A stretch of 64,000 nt of DNA from assembly GCA_045866275.1 (NCBI GenBank), contig BAAFRX010000009.1, positions 19,538 through 83,537 of the forward strand, read 5' to 3'. Positions 17,428 through 25,494 of this stretch are shown here, in pieces. Below the pieces are notes generated by a model. The model saw only the letters and a list, made by a program, of their open reading frames with translations, was not told where the DNA came from and did not search any database. Numbering within the stretch: position 1 is the stretch's first letter; every line of letters begins with the position of its first letter. This stretch comes from Sideroxyarcus sp045866275. GTDB lineage: Bacteria; Pseudomonadota; Gammaproteobacteria; Burkholderiales; Gallionellaceae. A program made the translations under genes and the position numbers.

Positions 17428-17494
17428 GTGGGTCGGGCTTCAGCCCGACAACACATGAACGATATAAACCGCGTCGGGTTGAAACCCGACCTAC
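17428..17494. repeat. Family B paired inverted repeat between gcvH and gcvP
   Basis: GTGGGTCGGGCTTCAGCCCGAC and a mirror-image partner GTCGGGTTGAAACCCGACCTAC are separated by about 23 bases. It has the same architecture as the gcvT-gcvH element, but its left arm is the GGGCTTCAGCCC variant, so it is not a simple copy of it. Confidence 0.9.
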
Positions 17495-17522
17495 AAAATT
17501 CCCCAATATTTTCGAGCCTGAC

Positions 17523-20381
17523 ATGAACAACGCCGACCCATTCGTCACTCGCCACAACGGCTCGAACGCGCAAGAGATGCGAGCCATGCTGAAAGCCATC
17601 GGCGCGCCCAGTCTCGATGCGCTGATCGAGCAGACCGTGCCTGCCGCAATTCGTTTGCAGCAGCCGCTGAACCTGCCCGACGGCATGAGCGAGCATGAGT
17701 TTCTCGCCCATCTGCGCGGCATCGCGGCGAAGAACAAGGTGTTCAAGAGTTACATCGGACTGGGCTATTACGGCACGGTGCTGCCCGCCGTGATCCAGCG
17801 CAACGTGCTGGAAAACCCGGGCTGGTACACCGCCTACACGCCTTACCAACCCGAGATCGCACAGGGTCGGTTGGAGGCGTTGCTGAATTTCCAGACCATG
17901 ATTGTCGATTTGACCGGCATGGAGATCGCCAACGCCTCACTACTGGACGAGGCGACTGCGGCGGCGGAAGCGATGATCATGCTGCACGGGCTGCGCTCGC
18001 GCGAGGATGCGGCCGCAGGAAAAAATAGTTTCTTCGTGTCGCACGAATGTTTCCCGCAAACCATCGAGGTCTTGAAGACGCGCGCCAAACCGCTCGGCAT
18101 CGAGCTGATGATCGGCGACTTCAAGACCGTCACCCTGAACGACCAGTTGTATGGCGCGCTGCTGCAATATCCCGCCGCCAACGGCGTGGTGCATGACTAC
18201 GCCGATTTCGTGGCGCGCGCCAAGGCCAACGGCATGACCGTCGCGGTCGCGGCTGACATCCTGAGCCTGGTGTTGCTTACGCCGCCGGGCGAATGGGGTG
18301 CGGACGTGGTGCTGGGATCGACGCAACGCTTCGGTGTGCCGCTGGGCTACGGCGGGCCGCACGCCGCGTACTTTGCCACGCGCGATGCGTTCAAACGCGC
18401 CATGCCGGGACGACTCATCGGTGTGTCGGTGGACGCCGACGGCAATCCGGCCTTGCGCATGGCATTGCAGACGCGCGAGCAACATATCCGCCGCGAGAAG
18501 GCCACCTCCAACATCTGCACCGCGCAGGCGCTGCTCGCCATCATGGCATCGATGTATGCGGTGTATCACGGTGCGGAGGGGCTGCGCGCCATCGCCACAC
18601 AGGTACACAAATCTGCCGCACTGCTCGCCAGCGAGTTGAAAAAGCTCGGTTACCAGGTGGCTTACGACACTTTCTTCGACACCCTGAAACTTATTCATAC
18701 CGACCACGGCAAGATTCGCGCACTGGCCGAAGCCGCGCAGATCAACTTACGTTACAGCGATGCGGGCATCGGCATCGCGCTGGATGAAACCACCTCGGCG
18801 GACGATCTCAAAGCCATCCTTGCGGTGTTTGCGCAGGCGATGGGCAAAGCAGCACCGAGCGTCACCGCAGCACAGGTCGCCGCGCAAGCCCTGCGGGTGA
18901 AGCCCAGACAATCGGCCATCCTGGGCCATCCGGTGTTCAGCCGCTATCACTCCGAAACGGAGATGATGCGTTACATCAAACGGCTGGAAAACAAAGACCT
19001 GTCGCTCACCCACTCGATGATCTCGCTCGGCTCATGCACCATGAAGTTGAACGCGGCCTCCGAGATGCTGGCGCTGACCTGGCCGGAATTCGCCAACCTG
19101 CATCCCTTCGTGCCAATGACGCAAGCGATCGGCTATCAACTTCTCATCGCGGCATTAGATTCTGCCTTATCTGAGATCACCGGCTTCGCGCAGATGAGCT
19201 TCCAGCCCAACAGCGGTGCGGCGGGAGAATACACCGGGCTGATGGTCATTCAGGCGTATCACCGTTCGCGCGGCGAAGCACAGCGCAACACGGTGTTGAT
19301 TCCCTCTTCCGCGCACGGCACCAATCCCGCCAGTGCGGCGATGGCGGGCTTGCACATCGTGGTGGTGAAGTGCGACAGCGCGGGCAACATCGACGTGGAA
19401 GACCTGCGCGCGAAAGCGGAAGAACACAAAACCGACCTGTCGTGCCTGATGGTGACCTACCCCAGCACGCACGGCGTGTTTGAGGAATCCATCAAAGACA
19501 TCACAGCCATCATCCACGCCAACGGTGGTCAGGTGTATATGGACGGTGCCAACATGAATGCACAGGTCGGTCTGACCAATCCGGCCACCATCGGCGCGGA
19601 CGTGTGCCACCTCAACCTGCACAAGACCTTCGCCATTCCGCACGGCGGCGGTGGGCCCGGTGTGGGGCCTATCGGGGTGGCAGAACATCTCACCCCCTTC
19701 TTGCCCTCGCATCCGTTGGTCAACGTGGGCGGCGAACAGGGCATCCACGCGGTATCCGCCGCGCCTTACGGCAGCGCGCTCGTCCTGCTGATCTCCTATG
19801 CCTACATCAAGATGATGGGCGGCAAGGGGCTCACCGAGGCGACTCGGATGGCGATCCTGAATGCCAATTACATCAAGGAACGCCTTGCCGCTCACTACGC
19901 CACTTTGTACAGCGGCACACAAGGCCGTTGCGCGCACGAAATGATTCTGGATTGCCGCGCATGGAAAAAAGCAGGCGTGGAAGTGGGCGACATCGCCAAG
20001 CGTCTGATGGACTTCGGCTTCCACGCGCCCACCACCTCTTTCCCCGTCGTCGATACGTTGATGGTGGAGCCGACCGAGAGCGAATCGAAAGCGGAGCTGG
20101 ATCGCTTCTGCGATGCGATGATCGCGATCCGCAAGGAGATTGAGGAAGTCATCAGCGGCAAGGTGGACAAGCAGGACAACATCCTCAAGCGCGCGCCACA
20201 TACTGCACAGGCGGTTTGTGCCAGCACCTGGACACGTCCGTATTCACGCGAGCAGGCCGCGTATCCGTTGCCTTGGGTGCGTGAAAACAAGTTCTGGCCG
20301 AGCGTGGCGAGAGTGGATAATGTCTATGGTGACAAGAACCTGGTGTGCGTCTGCCTAACCTCGCCACCGTCTAACTGCTAG
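17523..20381 (+). CDS. gcvP: Glycine dehydrogenase (decarboxylating), GcvP
   Basis: A 952-residue PLP enzyme that decarboxylates glycine and loads the remaining aminomethyl group on GcvH. It is the long, fused (P1+P2) form. Both halves of the duplicated fold are present; the PLP-binding Lys701 lies in HLNLHKTFAIPHGGGGPG. The N-terminus FVTRHNGSNAQEM and the SYIGLGYYGTVLP segment are typical. Length matches E. coli GcvP (957). The three gcv genes are consecutive; the gene for the shared L protein (dihydrolipoyl dehydrogenase) is not here. Confidence 0.97.
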   Translation: MNNADPFVTRHNGSNAQEMRAMLKAIGAPSLDALIEQTVPAAIRLQQPLNLPDGMSEHEFLAHLRGIAAKNKVFKSYIGLGYYGTVLPAVIQRNVLENPGWYTAYTPYQPEIAQGRLEALLNFQTMIVDLTGMEIANASLLDEATAAAEAMIMLHGLRSREDAAAGKNSFFVSHECFPQTIEVLKTRAKPLGIELMIGDFKTVTLNDQLYGALLQYPAANGVVHDYADFVARAKANGMTVAVAADILSLVLLTPPGEWGADVVLGSTQRFGVPLGYGGPHAAYFATRDAFKRAMPGRLIGVSVDADGNPALRMALQTREQHIRREKATSNICTAQALLAIMASMYAVYHGAEGLRAIATQVHKSAALLASELKKLGYQVAYDTFFDTLKLIHTDHGKIRALAEAAQINLRYSDAGIGIALDETTSADDLKAILAVFAQAMGKAAPSVTAAQVAAQALRVKPRQSAILGHPVFSRYHSETEMMRYIKRLENKDLSLTHSMISLGSCTMKLNAASEMLALTWPEFANLHPFVPMTQAIGYQLLIAALDSALSEITGFAQMSFQPNSGAAGEYTGLMVIQAYHRSRGEAQRNTVLIPSSAHGTNPASAAMAGLHIVVVKCDSAGNIDVEDLRAKAEEHKTDLSCLMVTYPSTHGVFEESIKDITAIIHANGGQVYMDGANMNAQVGLTNPATIGADVCHLNLHKTFAIPHGGGGPGVGPIGVAEHLTPFLPSHPLVNVGGEQGIHAVSAAPYGSALVLLISYAYIKMMGGKGLTEATRMAILNANYIKERLAAHYATLYSGTQGRCAHEMILDCRAWKKAGVEVGDIAKRLMDFGFHAPTTSFPVVDTLMVEPTESESKAELDRFCDAMIAIRKEIEEVISGKVDKQDNILKRAPHTAQAVCASTWTRPYSREQAAYPLPWVRENKFWPSVARVDNVYGDKNLVCVCLTSPPSNC

Positions 20382-20424
20382 AATCGCAGCCCCTTTAAGA
20401 ACCCCCATCCCCAAAGGAATTGAC

Positions 20425-21099
20425 ATGAAACAACACATCGTTCGCCTCGCCGCGCTTGCAATCGTTGCCCTTTTAACCACTGGTTGCGCCACAGAAAGCT
20501 CCCAAAAACTTGAAGTTGCCAAAACGGTCGCTGCGACGACAGCCTACCAGGGGGTTCGCAGTCCGATTTCGGTTGGCAAATTTGATAATCGTTCCAATTT
20601 CATGCGCGGTATCTTCAGCGATGGGGTTGACCGTCTTGGCAGCCAGGCGAAAACCATCCTGATCAGCCATCTGCAACAAACCGGGCGTTTCAGCGTGCTC
20701 GACCGCGAAAACATGAGCGAGATCAAACAGGAAGCCGCCATCTCCAACACGAAGCAGACGCTGAAAGGGGCGCGCTATGTGGTGACCGGCGATGTCAGTG
20801 AATTTGGCCGGAAGTCGGTGGGCGATACCCAGCTCTTTGGCATTCTGGGGCGCGGGAAAAAACAGATTGCCTACGCCAAGGTCACGCTGAATGTCGTTGA
20901 TGTGGAAACATCTGAAGTCATCTTCTCCGCCCAGGGGGCCGGAGAATACGCACTGTCTGCACGCCAAGTGGTGGGTTTCGGCGGAACCGCCGGGTATGAC
21001 TCGACCCTCAACGGCAAGGTGCTGGACCTCGCCATCCGCGAAGCCGTTGACAACCTGGTTGGCGGCATCGAGTCGGGACGCTGGCAGCTGAATCGTTAA
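20425..21099 (+). CDS. CsgG-family outer-membrane lipoprotein
   Basis: A 224-residue predicted lipoprotein with lipobox TTGC near Cys21. The body resembles the CsgG/HfaB family (PISVGKFDNRSNF, LISHLQQTGRFSVLDREN, GARYVVTGDVSEF). CsgG forms the curli export pore, but relatives of this size without the other csg genes occur widely and their roles are unclear. It heads a set of three lipoprotein genes; a TAGAAT box at 20379-20384 could be part of its promoter. No curli subunit gene is present, so curli export is not inferred. Confidence 0.85.
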   Translation: MKQHIVRLAALAIVALLTTGCATESSQKLEVAKTVAATTAYQGVRSPISVGKFDNRSNFMRGIFSDGVDRLGSQAKTILISHLQQTGRFSVLDRENMSEIKQEAAISNTKQTLKGARYVVTGDVSEFGRKSVGDTQLFGILGRGKKQIAYAKVTLNVVDVETSEVIFSAQGAGEYALSARQVVGFGGTAGYDSTLNGKVLDLAIREAVDNLVGGIESGRWQLNR

Positions 21100-21120
21100 A
21101 AACATCGCGAAAAGATCACC

Positions 21121-21492
21121 ATGACCCCAAACAATATTTACCGGACTTCGGCCCTGGCAACGGGCGTATTCGCGCTGGCGCTTCTCTCCGGCTGCGCCCA
21201 TCCTCCGGAAACCCTGTACTACTGGGGTGAGTATCAACCCGTGGTTTATGCCCACTTCAACCAGGGTCAAACGCCCGAAGAACAAATCCAGGCGCTGGAA
21301 GCTGATGTCGAAAAGGCGCGTGCCGCGAACAAACCGCTCCCTCCCGGGGAGCAGGCTCACCTCGGCCTGTTGTATGGGCTGGCCGGACAAACTGATCGCA
21401 TGCGTGCACAGCTCGTTGAAGAAAAGACCCGCTTTCCGGAAAGCGGTTTCTATATCGATTTCCTCTTGAAGAATTCTACAAAATCAAAATGA
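21121..21492 (+). CDS. DUF4810-like lipoprotein
   Basis: A 123-residue lipoprotein with lipobox LSGC. The mature part opens AHPPETLYYWGEYQPVVY, typical of the DUF4810 family, and continues with a helical TPR-like stretch (PPGEQAHLGLLYGLAGQTDRM reads like one helical pair). It lies 21 bases after the CsgG-like gene and overlaps the next lipoprotein gene by four bases, so the three are probably made together and may form one envelope complex. Function is unknown. Confidence 0.8.
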   Translation: MTPNNIYRTSALATGVFALALLSGCAHPPETLYYWGEYQPVVYAHFNQGQTPEEQIQALEADVEKARAANKPLPPGEQAHLGLLYGLAGQTDRMRAQLVEEKTRFPESGFYIDFLLKNSTKSK

Positions 21493-22145
21493 CCTCTTTT
21501 GCCATCCTTCGTCTGAAAATGTGGGCCGCGCTGGCCGGTGTTGTATTGCTCACGGCCTGCGCCACTCCGGTCAAACAGGACTACAGCGCGTTGCGCGCCG
21601 CCAAGCCCGCATCCATCCTTGTCCTGCCGCCCGTCAACAGCTCACCCGATGTTGGAGCCTCCTATAGTTTCTACTCCCAGGTGACGGCACCGTTGTCAGA
21701 ATTGGGTTACTACGTGCTGCCGGTAACGCTGGTTGACGAAACCTTCCGCCAAAACGGTCTGGAAAATCCGGCTGAAATGCACACTGCGCCACTGCCCAAA
21801 CTGCGTGAAATTTTTGGTGCGGATGCGGCGCTCTATATTGAGATCAGCCAATATGGCACGAGCTACACCATTATCAATAGTGAGTCCGTGGTCGCGGCCA
21901 GCGCCCGCCTGGTCGATCTGCGCGATGGCACCACGCTGTGGACCGGCAGTGCCAGTGCCTCCAGTGCAGAAGGACGCAACAATTCCGGCGGTCTCATCGG
22001 CGTCCTGGTAGGCGCCGTTGTCAACCAGATCGCCGAAAGCGTTTCGGATAAAAGTCACGACGTTGCCGGTGTAACCAGTTCCCGGTTGCTGGGCACCCTG
22101 CTCCCGGGGCCGCGCTCGCCGCACTATGGCAAAGATGGATTGTAA
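21489..22145 (+). CDS. DUF799-like (GNA1162-type) lipoprotein
   Basis: A 218-residue lipoprotein with lipobox LTAC. The mature sequence (QDYSALRAAKPASILVLPPVN, SYSFYSQVTAPLSELGYYVLP) matches DUF799/GNA1162 lipoproteins, whose fold is related to TolB N-terminal and CsgG-like domains. A C-terminal Gly-rich hydrophobic segment (GGLIGVLVGAVVNQI) may contact the membrane. It is the third gene of the lipoprotein set (ATGA overlap with the second). Function is unknown; the conserved trio suggests one complex. Confidence 0.8.
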   Translation: MTSFAILRLKMWAALAGVVLLTACATPVKQDYSALRAAKPASILVLPPVNSSPDVGASYSFYSQVTAPLSELGYYVLPVTLVDETFRQNGLENPAEMHTAPLPKLREIFGADAALYIEISQYGTSYTIINSESVVAASARLVDLRDGTTLWTGSASASSAEGRNNSGGLIGVLVGAVVNQIAESVSDKSHDVAGVTSSRLLGTLLPGPRSPHYGKDGL

Positions 22146-22338
22146 GATCAGCTTGGGATAAGGGGCTTCGGCGCTTTGTTCCATGGTCGCAAGCGCGCCT
22201 CCGAAATTTGCACCGCTTGTGTTATCGCCCGGAAGGTGTTTCCTGCCCGATGCAAAAATGCAAATGGGATTTAGGTTAAATCGTACTCAACCTCGTTACG
22301 TCGGGGTGCAATAGAAGTGTACTTTTGAGGGGAATAGC

Positions 22339-22860
22339 ATGGCCAAAGATATCGCAAACAAGACCGGTACCAAACTCGCGGGCGCAGCCGTCACCTTGTT
22401 CGGCAAATTCCCCGAAGTCGGACAAACCGCACCCGCATTCACGCTGGTGGACAAGGACCTGAAGGACGTCGCGCTGAAGGACTACGCAGGCAAACGCAAG
22501 GTGCTGAACATCGTGCCGAGCCTGGACACCGCCGTGTGCGCTACCTCCGCGCGCAAATTCAACGAAGCGGCGGGCCAACTGGACAATACCGTGGTGCTGG
22601 TGATCTCGGCCGACCTGCCGTTCGCGATGAGCCGCTTCTGCGTGGCGGAAGGTCTGGAGAACGTGGTCACCCTGTCGCTGATGCGCGGCCGCGACTTCAT
22701 GCGCAACTATGGCGTGAAGATCGCCGACACCGCACTCGCCGGCGTCACCGCGCGCGCGGTGCTGGTGCTGGATGAACACGACAAAATCCTGCACGCGGAA
22801 CTGGTGGACGACATCAAGCACGAACCGAACTACGCTGCGGCGCTGGCGGTTTTGCAGTAG
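22339..22860 (+). CDS. tpx: Thiol peroxidase (atypical 2-Cys peroxiredoxin)
   Basis: A 173-residue peroxiredoxin that reduces lipid and hydrogen peroxides using thioredoxin. The peroxidatic Cys67 lies in SLDTAVCATSARKF and the resolving Cys101 in SRFCVAEG, the normal Tpx pair. The ribosome site GAGGGGAA precedes ATG 22339. It has a 193-base upstream gap with no other gene, so it probably has its own promoter, but I could not fix its boxes. Confidence 0.95.
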   Translation: MAKDIANKTGTKLAGAAVTLFGKFPEVGQTAPAFTLVDKDLKDVALKDYAGKRKVLNIVPSLDTAVCATSARKFNEAAGQLDNTVVLVISADLPFAMSRFCVAEGLENVVTLSLMRGRDFMRNYGVKIADTALAGVTARAVLVLDEHDKILHAELVDDIKHEPNYAAALAVLQ

Positions 22861-22863
22861 CGA

Positions 22864-23154
22864 ATGAACATCCACCAACGCGTCATCGGCATCTGCTGGC
22901 TCGTGTTCGGCGTCCTTATCCTGTCGCTGGTCGCGCTCAATCTGGCTACACTCGATCGTCTGGTGCGCGCAATGGCTGTCACCATGGGCATGCTTTATCT
23001 TGTAGCCGGATTTGCTTTGCTGGCGAAACTGCCGCGTGCCTGGCGTTTCGGTCTGCCCTGTGCGGTGCTATCGTTGCTGACGTTTCCAGTCGGCACTCCG
23101 CTCGGGATCTACTACCTCTGGTATCACTTCCGCCGCGAACGGCGAACGGCTTAA
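22864..23154 (+). CDS. Small three-helix membrane protein, unknown
   Basis: A 96-residue hydrophobic protein with about three transmembrane segments (10-30, 38-58, 65-85) and a basic C-terminus (FRRERRTA). I do not recognise a family with confidence. It starts three bases after tpx, so it is probably cotranscribed, and ends 36 bases before the convergent mscS gene. Confidence 0.6.
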   Translation: MNIHQRVIGICWLVFGVLILSLVALNLATLDRLVRAMAVTMGMLYLVAGFALLAKLPRAWRFGLPCAVLSLLTFPVGTPLGIYYLWYHFRRERRTA

Positions 23155-23190
23155 AGTAAACGAAACGGAAGCGGGCGGCGTCCGTCTTAT

Positions 23191-24078
23191 TCATTCGAGC
23201 GGCTTGGTCGAGACCACCGGAAACGGCGGCGCCTTGCCCTGCTTGTCCTGTCCGGCATAAACGGTGAGATGCGGATAGGGAATCTCGATGCCTTGCGCAT
23301 CGAAAGCCTTTTTCAGTTGCGCCAGGAACACGCGCCGCACCGTCCACTGCTCCAGCGCCACAGTCTTGATGCGGCAACGCACGATCACTGCCGAATCGGC
23401 CCAGTCCTGCACACCCTGGATCTCGATGTCTTCCAGTATCTTCGGGCCCACCTCGGCATCGCTGCGGAGGGCGGCACCGGTTGCGCGAATGACGGCATAC
23501 ACCTCGTCCAGGTCTTCGCGGTAGGCCACGCCAATATCGATCAGCGCGAAGGCATAGCCGCGCGATTTGTTGGTGACTACCGTGATCTCGCCATTGGGGA
23601 TGTAGTGCACGTTGCCTTCGTTATCGCGTAGCACCGTGTTGCGCAGCGTGACTTCCTCCACCACTCCCAGTTTTCCCGCCAGCTCCACCGCGTCGCCGAC
23701 GCGCACCTGGTTTTCCAGCAGCATGAAGAATCCGCTGAAGAAATCCTTGACCAGACTTTGTGCCCCGAAGCCGACAGCAATCCCGACCACACCGGCCGCG
23801 CCCAGCAAGGGCGCGATCGAGATGCCTAGCTCGCTCAATACCAGCATGCCCGCCACCAACGTGATCACCACGGTGGAGATGTAGCGGAACACCCGCGCCA
23901 GGGTCTCGATGCGCCGCTCGTCCTCCGCCGATGCCACGCGCGTTTTCATGTAATTGCGAAACACGCGGATCAGTTTGCGGCTCAGGGCGATGAGCAGCCA
24001 CGCCAGCACAAGAATAATGATGACGTGCAGGACGTCCTTCTGGATATGCAGATATTCGCTCAATGTCGATTGTTCCAA
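23191..24078 (-). CDS. Small-conductance mechanosensitive channel (MscS family)
   Basis: A predicted protein of about 295 residues with two to three N-terminal transmembrane helices, a pore-lining helix with the typical LLGAAGVVGIAVGFGAQSLV pattern (residues about 100-120) and a cytoplasmic beta domain with YIPNGEITVVTNKS. It releases solutes under osmotic downshock. An in-frame ATG at 24147 would add 23 polar residues, but that start overlaps the apparent promoter of the divergent antiporter gene. I therefore favour TTG 24078 (LEQSTLSEYLHIQ), with moderate certainty. Confidence 0.85.
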   Translation of the reverse strand: MEQSTLSEYLHIQKDVLHVIIILVLAWLLIALSRKLIRVFRNYMKTRVASAEDERRIETLARVFRYISTVVITLVAGMLVLSELGISIAPLLGAAGVVGIAVGFGAQSLVKDFFSGFFMLLENQVRVGDAVELAGKLGVVEEVTLRNTVLRDNEGNVHYIPNGEITVVTNKSRGYAFALIDIGVAYREDLDEVYAVIRATGAALRSDAEVGPKILEDIEIQGVQDWADSAVIVRCRIKTVALEQWTVRRVFLAQLKKAFDAQGIEIPYPHLTVYAGQDKQGKAPPFPVVSTKPLE

Positions 24079-24129
24079 GTTGAAACTCCGGTCGGATGCA
24101 ATGCCGCGATTGTAACGCAGCCCGCCGCG

Positions 24130-24157
24130 CTGACCCGCCGCCTGCATCAGTTATAAT
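24130..24157 (+). promoter_or_regulatory. Predicted sigma-70 promoter of the antiporter gene
   Basis: TATAAT at 24152-24157 is a perfect -10 box. CTGACC (24130-24135) with a 16-base spacer could serve as -35. It lies 26 bases before ATG 24184. Confidence 0.5.
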
Positions 24158-24183
24158 CGCGGTCCATTTATTCAGGAGCACTC

Positions 24184-25452
24184 ATGTCCACCACCATCCT
24201 CGCCATAGGTCTGCTGGTGTTCTTTGCGCACTTTTTGTCGCTGCAATTTTCCCGTACCAACATCCCCGATGTGCTGGTGCTGATGCTGGTCGGCATATTG
24301 CTCGGCCCGCTGCTGGGCATCGTGGCGCCGGACGATTTCGGCAAGGTCGGCTCGTTGCTGGCCACCATCGCGCTGGTGGTGATCCTGTTCGAGAGCGGCA
24401 CCTCGCTCAACCTCGATGTGCTGGGCCACTCCATCGGCACCACCGGATTTCTGTCCATCGCCTGCTTCATCCTGACCGTGGCGGCGGTTACGGCGGTCGG
24501 CATGGCCATGCTGGGGCTGGAGGGCTTGCCTGCGCTACTGCTGGGCCTGACCTTGGGCGGCACGTCGTCCGCCGTGGTGATTCCCATGGTGGCCGCGCTC
24601 AAACTCTCCGAAAAACCGGCCACCGTGCTGGTGCTGGAATCCGCGCTGACCGACGTGCTGTGTATCGTGGGCGTGTTCGCCATGCTGCAGATCATGACCC
24701 AGGGCGATGTGGCGGCCGGCAAGGTGGTGGGCGGCGTGCTGGCGGCGCTGGTGTTCGCCGCCGTGTTCGGCGTGGTGGGGGGCATCGGCTGGCTGCTGGT
24801 GCTGGGCAAGGTGCGCGACTTCCCCAACACCATCTCCTCCACGCTGGCTTACGTCTTCATTGTGTACGGCGCCACCGAGGCGCTGGGCTTCTCCGGCGCC
24901 ATCGCCGCGCTGGCGCTGGGCATCACGCTGACCAACTTCCAGAAGTTCGGCCTGCACCGCATCCCCAACCTCGATAAGAACATCGAGCCGCTGAACGAGG
25001 TCGATCTAATCTTCTATAGCGAAGCGGTGTTCCTGTTGAAGACCTACTTCTTCGTCTATCTGGGCATCTCCATCCACTTCGGCGCGATCGGCCCGGCCAC
25101 GGTTGCCATCGTGATGGTGCTGCTGGTCTATCTGCTGCGCCTGCTGCTGACGCGCGTGGTGTTCCGCGACCAGACCTATACCCTGCGCGACACCGCCGTC
25201 ACATCCATGATGGCGCCCAAAGGTCTGGCGGCAGCGGTACTGGCCGCGTTGCCGCTGCAATATGGCATCGTCGGCGGGGAGACGATACGCGACACCACTT
25301 ACATGGTGGTGCTGTTCAGCATCTCGCTCACTGCGGTGCTGGTGATGGCCTACCCCGCACCTGCTGTGCGCAACCTGTACTCGCGCCTGTTGGGCAAGGC
25401 GCCGGGCGACACCCTGAAAGTCCCCGCCTACGTGCCGCCGCCCGAATCCTGA
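24184..25452 (+). CDS. Cation:proton antiporter (CPA family)
   Basis: A 422-residue inner-membrane protein with about 12 transmembrane segments. It opens with a hydrophobic helix (LAIGLLVFFAHFLSLQF), followed by IPDVLVLMLVGILLGPLLG, a typical NhaP/KefC-type beginning. FESGTSLNLD and LGGTSSAVVIPMV near 125 match the ion-binding unwound helices of this family. The polar C-tail is short and has no TrkA-N domain. Ion specificity (Na+ or K+) cannot be told. It is the first gene of a plus-strand transport series with another antiporter, MscS and SulP. Confidence 0.85.
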   Translation: MSTTILAIGLLVFFAHFLSLQFSRTNIPDVLVLMLVGILLGPLLGIVAPDDFGKVGSLLATIALVVILFESGTSLNLDVLGHSIGTTGFLSIACFILTVAAVTAVGMAMLGLEGLPALLLGLTLGGTSSAVVIPMVAALKLSEKPATVLVLESALTDVLCIVGVFAMLQIMTQGDVAAGKVVGGVLAALVFAAVFGVVGGIGWLLVLGKVRDFPNTISSTLAYVFIVYGATEALGFSGAIAALALGITLTNFQKFGLHRIPNLDKNIEPLNEVDLIFYSEAVFLLKTYFFVYLGISIHFGAIGPATVAIVMVLLVYLLRLLLTRVVFRDQTYTLRDTAVTSMMAPKGLAAAVLAALPLQYGIVGGETIRDTTYMVVLFSISLTAVLVMAYPAPAVRNLYSRLLGKAPGDTLKVPAYVPPPES

Positions 25453-25494
25453 ACCGGGATTGACACCCACCGGCCTGCGCCGCACGGCGCTGCC

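Noticed and set aside
16940..17522. CRISPR array or small RNA genes at the gcv junctions
   Set aside because: There are only two elements, each a pair of inverted hairpins with unequal spacing, not regularly spaced direct repeats; no cas gene is near.
20425..21099. Curli secretion pore CsgG proper
   Set aside because: No csgA, csgB, csgE or csgF gene is near and the protein is shorter than CsgG; a CsgG-family name is the most that can be supported.
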